DNA from: Dehalococcoidia bacterium
GTDB lineage: Bacteria > Chloroflexota > Dehalococcoidia > SM23-28-2 > RBG-16-64-32
Direction: 5' to 3'
DNA: 40,312 nucleotides
Assembly: GCA_030649945.1 (NCBI GenBank)
Contig: JAUSFE010000108.1
Span: 1-40,312, forward strand
The notes beneath the pieces were generated by a model. The model ran no database searches. It was not told where the DNA came from and saw only the letters and a program-made list of their open reading frames with translations. The first letter of the stretch is position 1; each line of letters starts with the position of its first letter. Below are positions 24,372-33,352 of the stretch, piece by piece. The translations under genes and the position numbers were made by a program.

Positions 24372-24402
24372 ACGTATACCTCCGTGCGGATAAGCAGCAA
24401 CC

Positions 24403-24408
24403 ATTATA
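24403..24408 (-). promoter_or_regulatory. -10 element of gatC
   Basis: Perfect TATAAT on the minus strand, followed by the GGAGG box and TTG start. The -35 position would lie at the edge of the heptamer array at 24428-24473. Confidence 0.5.
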
Positions 24409-24427
24409 GCAGCGGGCCGTTTGTAGA

Positions 24428-24473
24428 GGTGTTAGGTGTTAGGTGTTAGGTGTTAGGTGTTAGGTGTTAGGTG
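24428..24473. repeat. Heptanucleotide repeat, (GGTGTTA)6
   Basis: Six perfect GGTGTTA units followed by GGTG. It lies between the divergent gatC promoter and the methyltransferase start at 24488. Confidence 0.95.
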
Positions 24474-24487
24474 ACGGGCGTTAACGG

Positions 24488-25231
24488 GTGAGCAGGCGGC
24501 AGGCGGTTGCATCGACCGATAAGCGGGCCACGCTGGGGCATCCCAGCCAGGTCTGGACCCGCGGGCTGGAGCGCCGGCTGCAGCTCATGCGACGGCACGT
24601 GGACCTGGACGGGAAACGCATTCTGGACCTGGGCTGCGGCGTCGGCGCCTTCGTCCGCCGTCTGCGCGAGTACTCACCGCAGGTCTACGGCGTGGACATC
24701 GACGCCGAGAACGTGACGAAGGGCGGCGAAGAGGTGGCCAACCTGGCACTCGCCGTCGGCGAAGGCCTGCCGTTCGCGGACGCAACGTTCGACATTGTGC
24801 TGCTGCACGAGGTGCTGGAGCACGTCACCGACGATGCGCAGACTCTGCGCGAGGTGCGCCGCGTCCTGGCGCCCACAGGCCGGGCGGTCGTCTTCTGCCC
24901 GAACCGCCTCTACCCCTTCGAGACGCACGGTGTTTTCCTGGGCCGGCGCTACGTCTTCGGCAACATGCCGCTGGTGAACTACCTGCCGGACGCCCTGCGC
25001 AACCGCCTGGTGCCCCACGCCCGCGCCTACACGCAGGCCGGGCTCCGCCGCATCTACCGTCGCGCGGGACTGCGGGCGCTGGTCCATTCGTACGTGTTCC
25101 CCGGCTTCGATCATGTGATGGCGCGCCGCCGGCTGGTGGGCCGCGCCTTGCGCTGGCTCCTGTATCCGTTCGAGCATACGCCGCTGAGAATCTTCGGCCT
25201 CTCCCACTTCGTTGTACTAGTGAAGACATGA
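24488..25231 (+). CDS. SAM-dependent class I methyltransferase
   Basis: 247 aa from the GTG at 24488. Motif I is ILDLGCGVGAFV (about residues 45-56), followed by the acidic VYGVDID, then the FDIVLLHEVLEHV motif of the Methyltransf_11 type. The C-terminal half (THGVFLGRRYVFGNMPLVNYLP) is typical of methyltransferases in lipid or glycan-associated clusters. It transfers a methyl group from SAM; the substrate is unknown. The start codon lies 14 nt after the heptamer array, so array length could affect its expression. The PBP gene follows 28 nt downstream. Confidence 0.85.
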   Translation: MSRRQAVASTDKRATLGHPSQVWTRGLERRLQLMRRHVDLDGKRILDLGCGVGAFVRRLREYSPQVYGVDIDAENVTKGGEEVANLALAVGEGLPFADATFDIVLLHEVLEHVTDDAQTLREVRRVLAPTGRAVVFCPNRLYPFETHGVFLGRRYVFGNMPLVNYLPDALRNRLVPHARAYTQAGLRRIYRRAGLRALVHSYVFPGFDHVMARRRLVGRALRWLLYPFEHTPLRIFGLSHFVVLVKT

Positions 25232-25259
25232 CCCCCGCGTTCCTGGAAAGCTGACCCCC

Positions 25260-27848
25260 TTGGACAACATCTACCGGCTACGGCGAAAGCGTGCGCGCAA
25301 GGCGCTGATCCAGCGCGGCCACACCATGCGCTCCCGCCTCAGCGGGCTGCTCACCCTGTTCTTGCTGGCCTCCGTGCTCTCGCTCCTGGCGTTTGGCGTC
25401 ATCTCCGCTCTCGTCTATCGTTCCTACGCGAACGGCCTGAAGCCGCCCGAGGAGGCGATAGCCGCGGCCAGCGTGGGCCAGGGCCGCGCGTACGACCGGA
25501 ACGGGGTCTTCCTGTACGAGTACGTAGACCGATACGGCGGACTGCGCAACCCCAAGCCGTTGACGGAGATCTCGCCCTACCTCATCGCCGGCACGATCGC
25601 CACCGAGGACTCAAGCTTCTTCGGCAACCCCGGCGTGAACTTCCGCGGCGTGGCGCGCGCAGCCGTGGAAAACCTGACGCCCTTCGGACCTGGGTTCCTG
25701 GAAGGCACCGGCGGCAGCTCCATTACCCAGCAACTCGTGAAAAACGTGTATATCCAGAAGGACGACCGCGGCCTGGCCCCACGCACCGTAGAGCGCAAGA
25801 TCAAGGAGACCGTCATCGCGCTTGAGCTCAAGCGCAAGTACGACGACTACCAGATCCTGGAGTGGTACCTGAACCAGATCGACTACGCGAACCTGGCCTA
25901 CGGCGCGGAGGCCGCCGCCCAACGCTACTTTGGCAAGAGCGCGAAGGACCTGTCGCTGGCGGAAGCGGCACTGCTCGCCGGTCTTCCTCAGGCTCCCGGC
26001 ATCTACACGCCCGCGATTCTCGAGAACCGCGAGCGCGCCAAGGCCAGGCAGCTGGAGGTGCTTGACCTGATGATCAAGCACCTGGACGAGATCAACGACA
26101 TCAGGGACCCCGCGGATCCCACCCGGACACTGGCGATGCTTCACCTGACCGCGGAGGAGATCGAAGCGGCGAAGGCCGATCCACTGAACTACGTGGACAG
26201 CATCTACCCCATCGCGGCGCCCCATTTCGTGTTCTTCGTGCAGGACCAGGTGGCCAAGATGTGTGCGGCGGGCCTGTTCAAGGCGCCCGGCGACATCCCC
26301 TGCGACAAGGTTGTCACCCAGGGCGGCCTCCGCATCACTACGACACTTGACCTTGCGCTCAACGGCATCGCCGAGCAGGTCCTGGAAGAAGAGATCGCCG
26401 CCAACGAGGACCGCTACGACGGACACGACGGCTCGCTCGTGGCCATCCGCCCCGCGACGGGCGAGATACTGGCCTACGTGGGCAGCCGCGACTTCTGGCG
26501 GGAGGACATCGACGGCCAGGTGGACATCGCCACCTCCCTCCAGTCCCACGGCTCCACGATGAAGGCGTTCACCTACCTCACCGCCTTCGAGCAGGGCTGG
26601 GTGCCCTCCACCTTTATCAAGGACGCGGAGTTGCTCGTGAGCGCCGGCGGAGGCGAGCAGCGGAAGATCAACAACTGGAACTTCAGCTATCTGGGCGACA
26701 TCACCGTCCGCAAGGCCATCTCGGAGTCCGTGAACACCGCGGCTGTGCGGACCGTTATGGAGGCGGGTATGGACAACATGCGCGACATGGCGCACCGCCT
26801 GGGGATCACGGACCTGCGCCAGGGCGACTGCGGCCCGACGATCACGCTGGGCGCCTGCGAGGTGAAGCTCGTGGACATGGCGTACGCCTTCAGCGTCCTC
26901 GCCAATAACGGCGTTATGCGCGGCCGGCCGACCGCCGAGGACCTGCCCAGCGGCTACCGCGAGCTGGACCCGGCGTCTGTGCTGAAGATCCAGAATGCGG
27001 AAGGCAACGTCATCTACCAGTACTCCAATCCCGACCAGCGGCAGGTGGTGGACCCCGCCTATGCCTACATGGTCACGGACGTGCTGTCCAGAGACGCCAT
27101 CAGCTGGAGCCGGTTGACCATTGACAGGCCCGCGGCCGCCAAGACGGGGACAAGCGAGGAGTACCGGGACAACGTGGTGATGGGCTACACGCCGGACCTT
27201 TCGCTGGGCGTCTGGATCGGCAACGCGGACAACAGCGCCATGGCCCAGGGGACGTTCAGCTCCGCCGGCGCGGGGCCCGCATGGAGGCGCTTCATGACGG
27301 AAGCCCACGAGTACCTGCAGGCGCCGCCCCGGCCTTTCGAGAAGCCGGCCGATGTCGTCACCGTGTCCTGCAACGGGCGCGACGAGCCGTTCAAGGTAGA
27401 CCAGACGCCGTCGAAGCCGGGCGCCTGCCGCGCCCCCGGCCGGTCGTCCGGGCCCACCGCTTCGCCCACGCCCAGAAGCCCGGTCTTCCCCACGCGCCTC
27501 ACCCCCAGCCCCAAACCATCGGCTACCGCTACGCCCACTCCCTCGCCCAGGCTCACGGCGACCCCGAACCCCCGCAAGACACCGCAGACGAGTGAGGCGC
27601 CCGTGACCTTCCCGTACATCGTCCGGGAGGGCGAGACCCTGGAGGGCATCGCCGCGCGGTTCTTCGTCACAGTGGAGGAGTTGATGGCGATCAACGGCCT
27701 GGAGTCGGACCAAATCCTCGCCGGCCAGGCGATCCTCATCCCGCTGCGCAACGGTGATGCCCAGCCGGGAAACTCTCCGCCACCGGCGGCTGATACTGCC
27801 CCGGAGGCGGCGCCGGGCGAACGGCGCGGCGGACGCGGCCACCGCTGA
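25260..27848 (+). CDS. Class A penicillin-binding protein with C-terminal LysM
   Basis: 862 aa from the TTG at 25260; the ATG at 25326 is an alternative start. One membrane segment lies at about residues 28-55. The GT51 glycosyltransferase has ATEDSSFFGNPG (Asn where many PBPs have His), GGSSITQQLVKN and RKIKETVIALELKRKY. The transpeptidase has STMK (S432, K435), SVN (490-492) and KTGT (628-631). A Pro/Thr-rich linker (about 715-780) leads to a LysM domain (about 783-832: REGETLEGIAARF, NGLESDQILAGQAILIP) and a charged tail. It polymerises and crosslinks peptidoglycan outside the membrane, and LysM would hold it on glycan. Confidence 0.94.
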   Translation: MDNIYRLRRKRARKALIQRGHTMRSRLSGLLTLFLLASVLSLLAFGVISALVYRSYANGLKPPEEAIAAASVGQGRAYDRNGVFLYEYVDRYGGLRNPKPLTEISPYLIAGTIATEDSSFFGNPGVNFRGVARAAVENLTPFGPGFLEGTGGSSITQQLVKNVYIQKDDRGLAPRTVERKIKETVIALELKRKYDDYQILEWYLNQIDYANLAYGAEAAAQRYFGKSAKDLSLAEAALLAGLPQAPGIYTPAILENRERAKARQLEVLDLMIKHLDEINDIRDPADPTRTLAMLHLTAEEIEAAKADPLNYVDSIYPIAAPHFVFFVQDQVAKMCAAGLFKAPGDIPCDKVVTQGGLRITTTLDLALNGIAEQVLEEEIAANEDRYDGHDGSLVAIRPATGEILAYVGSRDFWREDIDGQVDIATSLQSHGSTMKAFTYLTAFEQGWVPSTFIKDAELLVSAGGGEQRKINNWNFSYLGDITVRKAISESVNTAAVRTVMEAGMDNMRDMAHRLGITDLRQGDCGPTITLGACEVKLVDMAYAFSVLANNGVMRGRPTAEDLPSGYRELDPASVLKIQNAEGNVIYQYSNPDQRQVVDPAYAYMVTDVLSRDAISWSRLTIDRPAAAKTGTSEEYRDNVVMGYTPDLSLGVWIGNADNSAMAQGTFSSAGAGPAWRRFMTEAHEYLQAPPRPFEKPADVVTVSCNGRDEPFKVDQTPSKPGACRAPGRSSGPTASPTPRSPVFPTRLTPSPKPSATATPTPSPRLTATPNPRKTPQTSEAPVTFPYIVREGETLEGIAARFFVTVEELMAINGLESDQILAGQAILIPLRNGDAQPGNSPPPAADTAPEAAPGERRGGRGHR

Positions 27849-27897
27849 GCGCCCAGGCGCACGCTTCGCTGGCGGCTGGCGTTGGCGGGTGCTAGCC

Positions 27898-28127
27898 TAG
27901 TGTCTCAAGAACAGCTTTACGACGGCGCACCTTTGAAGAGAGAGCCGGTACACTGGGGGTCCGGGCGGGCCATCGTCCCTCGCTCGCAGGTCTGCCCCAC
28001 CCCAGATCCTTCGCGAAGCTGCGCAGAGCCACGTGGCAGATGTCGTCGCGCTCAGGATGACAGACGGGGTGGCGCCGCGACTCAACGTACCACGGGACAC
28101 AGTCAAGGTACTTTGGAGGCGGTACAC
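27898..28127. mobile_element. MITE-B copy 2
   Basis: 230 bp, the same length and orientation as 23758-23987, flanked by the direct repeat TAGCC (27893-27897 and 28128-28132). It lies between the PBP gene and the KimA-like permease, ending 45 bp before the permease start. The two copies share one compensating pair of 1-bp indels plus substitutions. The rest of the 324-bp gap (27849-28172) shows nothing else. Confidence 0.75.
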
Positions 28128-28172
28128 TAGCCTAGTCGTCAGGCTGGAGCTGACCTGTGGAATCACCCGAAG

Positions 28173-30437
28173 TTGGATAGTAAGCGCCCCCGTTCGTTCG
28201 TGCGCCGCACCCGTTCGCGCGTAGAGCGCCGGGATTCAGAGCCGGCCCCGGATGGCGCCGGCGCCGAGCCCCTCGCGGACGAAGGCCCCAGGCCGGAAAG
28301 TCAGGACCTCCCCAAAGCGGCCGAGCGGCGTAAGCGCATCGTTGTCCCACGCCACGAGCGCGGCGGCGCCCAGCGCTCTGAGCTCGACATCGAGCTGCGG
28401 GAGGTGCGCTACGGCGCCGCGTCCCGGGGCCCGTACCTGCGCGTGGTGCCCCGGCGCCAGCGTTTCACCAAGTTGGCCCCGGGATACATCGAGGCCACGC
28501 GCCTGGGCAGCCGGCCCAGAGGCCCGGTCGAGCGCCTCGTCGCCAACGTCAAGGGCGTCCTCCTGGGCAACGCCTTCGCCACCTCCCAGATGGTCCACGA
28601 GCGGCTGACGAAGCTCAAGGCGCTGGCCATCTTCGCCTCGGACGCCCTCTCCTCCTCGGCCTACGCCACGGAGGAGATATTGCTGATGCTGGTGCTGGCC
28701 GGCTCCGGCACTCTGCAGACTTCGCTGCCCATCGCCGGCGTTATCGCTCTCCTCCTTGCCATCGTCACCATCTCCTACCGTCAGACCATCAAGGCCTACC
28801 CCGGCGGCGGCGGCGCCTACATCGTCGCGCATGAGAACCTCGGGCGCGGCCCCGGGCTGCTGGCCGGCGCCGCCCTGCTGGTGGACTACGTGCTCACAGT
28901 CTCCGTCAGCGTGGCCGCCGGCGTGGCCGCCGTCAGCGCGGCCCTGCCGGACCTGCATGACGCGCGTGTGCCCATCGGCGTCTTCATGATCGCCCTGCTG
29001 ACGCTGGGCAACCTGCGCGGGATCCGGGAGGCGGGCACCTTGTTCGCCATCCCCACCTACTTGTTCATCCTGTCCATGAGCGCGGTCATCGTCGTTGGCC
29101 TCGTGAAGGTGGTCGCCGGCGAAGCGCCGGGTTCGCTACTGCACGAGGCGCCGCCGGAGCGCGAAGTGGTCGCCGCCCAGGGCCTCACTCTCTTCCTGGT
29201 GATGCGGGCCTTCTCCTCCGGCAGCGCGGCCCTGACGGGAATCGAGGCCATTTCCAACGGCGTGCCGGCCTTCAGGGCGCCGGAAGCGCGCAACGCCCGC
29301 ACGACCATGACCATGATGGCCGTGGTCCTGGCCGTGCTCTTCCTGGGCGTCACCTTCCTCACCAGCCGCTACGGGCTCGTGCCGGAGGAGCACGACACCA
29401 TCGTCTCCAAGCTGGGCCGCGAGGTGCTGGGGAAGAATGTCCTCTATTACGGCTACCAGGTAGCGACGGCGCTGGTGCTGTTCCTTGCCGCCAACACCAG
29501 CTTCAACGGCTTTCCGCCCCTGGCCGCCATCCTCTCCCGGGACAGGTTCCTGCCCCGCCAGTTCAGTTTCCGGGGCGACAGGCTCGCCTACTCCAACGGC
29601 ATCATGATGCTGGCCGTGGCGGCCTCGGTGCTGCTCATCGTCTTCGGTGGCGAGGTCACGCGTCTCATCCCGCTCTATGCCCTGGGCGTCTTCGTCTCCT
29701 TCACCCTCTCGCAGACTGGGATGGTGAAGCGCTTCGCCGGCATTCGCGATCCGGGCTGGCGTGTCAGCGTCATCATCAGCGTTTGCGGGGCGGTCGCGAC
29801 GGGCGTCGTCGCCGTCGTCATCGGCATCACCAAGTTCACGCACGGCGCCTGGATATCCGTCCTCATGATGATCTTCCTGATGCTTCTCTTCGCCCTGATC
29901 CGGCGCCACTATGACTGGTTCAACGAGAAGATCCGCGTGGACGAGGACTCGCTCCCCGTGGGCGTGCCCGCGGCGGTGGCTCTGGCCCGCGACTCCGAAG
30001 GCCGTTTGCTGGGCGGCGCGCCCCGCGACCACGTGGTGGTGCCGGTGGACGGGATCAACAAGATATCCCTGGGCGCCATCGGCGTGGCGCGCGAGCTCTC
30101 CAATATGGTGACCGCCGTCCACCTGACGGACGACGAACAGGACGCCGAGCAGTTCCGCGAGCGCTGGCACAAGGCAGTGCCGGACGTGCCTCTGCTCATC
30201 ATCGAATCGCCGTACAGGGCGTTTTCGGGGCCCATGATGGCGTACATCGAGTCGCTGGAGCAGGTGGAGCCGGACCGGCGCATCACGCTGGTGCTGCCGG
30301 GCTTCGTGGTGCGCCACTGGTGGGAGCGCATCCTCCATAACCGCGACGTGCAGCGGCTGCGGCCGTTCCTCAAGGAGCGCCCGCAGGTCAGGATCATCGA
30401 CTTCCCGTACCGCCTGGAGAACGGCGCGCCCGCGTAG
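28173..30437 (+). CDS. APC-superfamily permease, KimA (potassium transporter)-like
   Basis: 754 aa as read from the TTG at 28173. The first 90-120 residues are charged and low in complexity, so a start at the GTG at 28443 is quite possible. The core resembles KimA/KUP: ERLTKLKALAIFASDALSS, AYATEEILLML, AYPGGGGAYIVAHENLG, NTSFNGFPPLAAILSRD, FLPRQFSFRGDRLAYSNG. About twelve membrane helices span residues 150-580. A soluble C-terminal domain (about 590-754, VVVPVDGINKISLGAIGVAREL) resembles the USP-like domain in this family. By homology it imports potassium with protons; amino acid transport is the alternative. No c-di-AMP riboswitch is seen upstream, where MITE-B copy 2 sits. Confidence 0.72.
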   Translation: MDSKRPRSFVRRTRSRVERRDSEPAPDGAGAEPLADEGPRPESQDLPKAAERRKRIVVPRHERGGAQRSELDIELREVRYGAASRGPYLRVVPRRQRFTKLAPGYIEATRLGSRPRGPVERLVANVKGVLLGNAFATSQMVHERLTKLKALAIFASDALSSSAYATEEILLMLVLAGSGTLQTSLPIAGVIALLLAIVTISYRQTIKAYPGGGGAYIVAHENLGRGPGLLAGAALLVDYVLTVSVSVAAGVAAVSAALPDLHDARVPIGVFMIALLTLGNLRGIREAGTLFAIPTYLFILSMSAVIVVGLVKVVAGEAPGSLLHEAPPEREVVAAQGLTLFLVMRAFSSGSAALTGIEAISNGVPAFRAPEARNARTTMTMMAVVLAVLFLGVTFLTSRYGLVPEEHDTIVSKLGREVLGKNVLYYGYQVATALVLFLAANTSFNGFPPLAAILSRDRFLPRQFSFRGDRLAYSNGIMMLAVAASVLLIVFGGEVTRLIPLYALGVFVSFTLSQTGMVKRFAGIRDPGWRVSVIISVCGAVATGVVAVVIGITKFTHGAWISVLMMIFLMLLFALIRRHYDWFNEKIRVDEDSLPVGVPAAVALARDSEGRLLGGAPRDHVVVPVDGINKISLGAIGVARELSNMVTAVHLTDDEQDAEQFRERWHKAVPDVPLLIIESPYRAFSGPMMAYIESLEQVEPDRRITLVLPGFVVRHWWERILHNRDVQRLRPFLKERPQVRIIDFPYRLENGAPA

Positions 30438-30440
30438 GAA

Positions 30441-30685
30441 GCACCACTAAGGCACGAAGGCACGAAGGCTGGGGTCAAGATCCACGCGAGCACCACGAAG
30501 GCACAAAGGCACGAAGACTGGGGTCAGAATCCTCGGGAGCACCACGAAGGCGCAAAGGTACGGAGGCTGGGGTCAAAATCCTCGGGAGCGCCACGAAGGC
30601 ACAAAGGCACGAAGACTGGAGTCAAGATCCACGCGAGCACCACGAAGGCACAAAGGCACGAAGGCTGGGGTCACGATCCACCCGG
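30441..30685. repeat. 49-bp tandem repeat, five units
   Basis: Units start at 30441, 30490, 30539, 30588 and 30637, exactly 49 bp apart. Each has the plan GCACCACGAAGGCACAAAGG, then CACGAAG, CTGGGGTCA and a short GATCCACGCGA or AATCCTCGGGA variant. The unit belongs to the CACGAAGGCACAAAG type of intergenic repeat also seen near 14485-14565. There is no unique spacer, so this is not CRISPR. Confidence 0.9.
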
Positions 30686-30904
30686 TTACCCTGGCACCTT
30701 TGTGTCTTTGAGGTAGGACGGTTCACAACCCCGGACACCCTCACCCCCGTCTCTGCGAGCCGACCCCTCTCCCGCTCCGCGGGCGAGGGGTATCAACCCC
30801 CCGGCCCGGCCGCCCCTCAAACCCTCCGACGCGCTGACCCGGTGACCCCCTGACCCGGTGACCCCCCAGGCCTTCGTGCCTTTGTGTCTTTGTGGTAGGA
30901 CGGT
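30686..30904. repeat. Spacer with a 36-bp direct repeat inverted relative to the tandem array
   Basis: 30697-30732 and 30879-30914 are the same 36 bp with one mismatch (CCTTTGTGTCTTTG, then GTAGGACGGTTCACAACCCC). Their CTTTGTG words are complementary to the CACAAAG words of the array at 30441-30685, so long-range pairing is possible. The right copy contains the stop codon of the downstream minus-strand gene. With the tandem array this fills the 467-bp gap after 30437; no gene is seen. Confidence 0.75.
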
Positions 30905-32158
30905 TCACAACCCCAGCTTCGCCAGCAGGGCGTCCAGCTCCGCGGCGCTGCTCAGCCCCGCGGCCAGCCGCACGAACGCCCCCGGGGAGCCCGCGCGCTG
31001 GAGCAAGGTCTCCAGCTTCGGGCCGATGGGGTCAATGGAGGCCGGCGTGTCCGCGTAGGAGCCGTGGAAGGCGAAGTAGGCCTGGTTCAGCCTGCGAATG
31101 AACACGCCGTGTTGTGCGAACTCCTGCCGCTTCTGCTCCATCAGCGCCTCCGCCTCAGCGGTCTTGCCGCCGTTCAACAGCTCTTCCACGCGGACCCGCA
31201 GCGCTCGCATCTCCTGCCCGAAGTCGAAGCCGGGCTGACGCCCGCCCGTCTGGGCGCCGGCCGGCGACGGCGAGACGGGCGCTGGTGTGGGGATCGGCGA
31301 GAGCGTTCCGTAGCGCTGGAAATACAAGCCGGCCAGCGCCTGGCCGCCCAGGTTCGCCACGCTCTCGTTCAGCGTGCGCGTCTCGCTGTCCTTGAAGTAG
31401 CTGCTCCCCAGCGGGAAGAAGGCCAGGTACTGATGCAGCCACTCATGGATAACCGTATCGATCAGCGACTGGTAGGAAGCGAGGTCTGAGACGACGCTGG
31501 GGTAGGTGGCGACGCCGCCCGTGTTGACGACCAGGGCCGAAACGCCGTGCGGATACCGCCGTGGCAGGCGGGCCGCTTCCGCCTCCTGCTCGATGCTCGT
31601 GACCGTCTGCAGGTCGAGGCCGGGGCTGAGCAGGAAAGAAGCGTCCAGGTGGATGCGGTCACGCGGGGACACGGCAAGAACGCGCGGCGGAGAGTCGAAC
31701 TCGAAGTCTACGGGCGGGAAAACGAGGCCCAGGTCAGAGAACAGCGGCGGCCTCAGCGCCAGGCCCTGGTCCTCCAGCAGCCGCGTGATGCGCCCCTCGA
31801 TGATGTCTTCCGCCCGGTTCTCCAACTGCGCGCGTTCCGCGGTCAGGTCCTGCGCCCCTCCGCCTGAGGCGGACGCCTGCTCCTGGGCGCCGATGCGCTC
31901 CGTCAGCTCAAAGTAACGCCGCAGATCGGCGTCCGGGTCTCCGGGCGAGCGCCCCGAAAGAAAGCCGCCCATCTTGTACAGCCACTTCCCCGGGAAGTGC
32001 CGCAGCTCCCAGGACGTCAGGCTGTACTCGTGCCCGCTGGCGGCCGCCTCAATGGCGTCCGAGGGGCCGCGGTTGTCGTACAGGACCGCGCCGCCGGCCA
32101 GGGCCAGGCCCAGCAGCGTGACCAGCGCGGCCAGGTAGGCCGCTACCCAGATGCGCAT
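30905..32158 (-). CDS. Membrane-anchored HExxH protein (putative zinc metallopeptidase)
   Basis: 417 aa from the ATG at 32158, chosen because a GATACT box lies 10 nt upstream and the N-terminus then begins with a hydrophobic anchor (residues 4-25). I do not recognise a named family. The key feature is VIHEWLHQYL (H238, E239, H242) followed 25-30 residues later by TLNESVANLGG, whose Glu could be the third zinc ligand of a gluzincin. A charged helical region, a short Pro/Ser-rich stretch (PTPAPVSPSPAG) and C-terminal helices surround it. It probably acts outside the membrane. The last two codons lie inside a repeat element, so the C-terminus may have been rewritten. Confidence 0.65.
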   Translation of the reverse strand: MRIWVAAYLAALVTLLGLALAGGAVLYDNRGPSDAIEAAASGHEYSLTSWELRHFPGKWLYKMGGFLSGRSPGDPDADLRRYFELTERIGAQEQASASGGGAQDLTAERAQLENRAEDIIEGRITRLLEDQGLALRPPLFSDLGLVFPPVDFEFDSPPRVLAVSPRDRIHLDASFLLSPGLDLQTVTSIEQEAEAARLPRRYPHGVSALVVNTGGVATYPSVVSDLASYQSLIDTVIHEWLHQYLAFFPLGSSYFKDSETRTLNESVANLGGQALAGLYFQRYGTLSPIPTPAPVSPSPAGAQTGGRQPGFDFGQEMRALRVRVEELLNGGKTAEAEALMEQKRQEFAQHGVFIRRLNQAYFAFHGSYADTPASIDPIGPKLETLLQRAGSPGAFVRLAAGLSSAAELDALLAKLGL

Positions 32159-32168
32159 TGCAAGACCG

Positions 32169-32174
32169 AGTATC
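32169..32174 (-). promoter_or_regulatory. -10 element of the HExxH protein gene
   Basis: GATACT on the minus strand ends 10 nt before the ATG at 32158. It lies downstream of the ABC operon, separating this gene from it. Confidence 0.4.
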
Positions 32175-32235
32175 GCACAGGGATATCGCACGCGGGTTTC
32201 GCGGCCGGCAGCGCCGGGGCGCCGCAGGTGGTCGA

Positions 32236-33342
32236 TCACTGCGCCGGCGCTATCTGCCCCTTGTCGTAGATGTCGTCCACGAACTGGTTCGTGAAGACGC
32301 CCGGGATGTCGCTAAGCGGCTTGGCCAGGCCGCCGTACTTGACCAGGAAGTCGTGCAGCGTCTGCCACTGCTCCTGCGTCTGCCAGCCGATGCCCTCCTG
32401 GTAGGCAGTGCCGATGATCGCGGCCTGCAGCTCCGTGTCCAGCATGTACTTCTGGTGCTCGCGGTCCTCGTTCGGCGCGTACTTCATCACGATGTCCAGG
32501 GCCTCCTCGCGGTGGCTCAGCGCGTAGTTGATCCCGCGCAGGGCCGCCCGCAGAAAGCGCTTCACAGTGTCCGGGTGCTCGTTTACGTAGTCCGCCGTCG
32601 CCACATATGTCAGGCCCAGCGTGGGCGCGCCGTACTGTGCCGCCTCGAACACCCTGGTCTGGAAGCCCAGGCGGCGCAGGGTATCGGGCTCGTTGGACAG
32701 GAACACCGGGTAGATGTCCACCTGGTGCTCCGTCAGCACCTGCGGCTCGAAGCCCACCCGCACCTCCTTGACGGCGGAGGGGTCCACGCCGTTGGCCTCC
32801 AGGATCGCCAGGTAGTCCGGCGTCACCTGGCTGCCCTTGTACCCGGCCGTCTTCCCCGCCCAGTCTGCGGGCGTCTTGATCCCGGAGTCCGCCAGCACCG
32901 CGAACCCCTGCTGGCCCTTCTGCCCAACGAGCGCGATGGAGACGATGGGCAGCGCAGGGTCGCCGGCCCACTTCTCCAGGAGCGCCGGGGCGTCGGAGGT
33001 GGAGAACTGGATTTCCCCGGCGGCGAGGAAGCGGAAGTTGTCCCCGGGCGTTGTCACGTGCCGGATCTCCACCTCCAGGTTCTCGTCCGCGAAGAACCCC
33101 TTCTCCTGCGCCACGTAGGCGCCGGCGAACGGCAGGTTCGCCTGCGGCTTGAACCCGGCCATGAACGTCACCTTCGTGGGCGGGCCGTTCGTCTGGGCCG
33201 CCGCCGCGCTCGCCCCAGGCGATCCTTCCCCGGAAGGACCGGGCGCCTTCTCCTCCTCGTCATCGCCGCAGGCGGCGGCGAACACCAGTCCCAGGGCGGC
33301 CGGCAGGGCCAGAAGCGGCAGGAACTTGCGGGTAAGCGACAT
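32236..33342 (-). CDS. NMT1/THI5-type ABC substrate-binding lipoprotein
   Basis: 368 aa. A lipoprotein signal ends in FAAAC (Cys25), followed by a charged and Gly/Ser/Ala-rich linker. The binding domain starts KVTFMAGFKPQANLPFAGAY, with YVAQEKGFFADENLEVEI and GDNFRFLAAGEIQFSTSDA, typical of SsuA/THI5-like proteins for thiamine precursors, riboflavin or similar. The ATG has an AGGAGG box at good spacing. It is the last gene of an ATPase-permease-binding protein operon. The ligand is not determined: pyrimidine, flavin, sulfonate and nitrile-like ligands are all known in the family. Confidence 0.88.
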   Translation of the reverse strand: MSLTRKFLPLLALPAALGLVFAAACGDDEEEKAPGPSGEGSPGASAAAAQTNGPPTKVTFMAGFKPQANLPFAGAYVAQEKGFFADENLEVEIRHVTTPGDNFRFLAAGEIQFSTSDAPALLEKWAGDPALPIVSIALVGQKGQQGFAVLADSGIKTPADWAGKTAGYKGSQVTPDYLAILEANGVDPSAVKEVRVGFEPQVLTEHQVDIYPVFLSNEPDTLRRLGFQTRVFEAAQYGAPTLGLTYVATADYVNEHPDTVKRFLRAALRGINYALSHREEALDIVMKYAPNEDREHQKYMLDTELQAAIIGTAYQEGIGWQTQEQWQTLHDFLVKYGGLAKPLSDIPGVFTNQFVDDIYDKGQIAPAQ

Positions 33343-33352
33343 TCAGGTCCTC

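Noticed and set aside
25611-27842. 743-codon antisense frame opposite the PBP gene
   Set aside because: Composition typical of a shadow frame, and the sense strand has complete GT51 and transpeptidase motifs.
30441-30685. CRISPR array
   Set aside because: The 49-bp units are contiguous with no unique spacers and no cas genes nearby.
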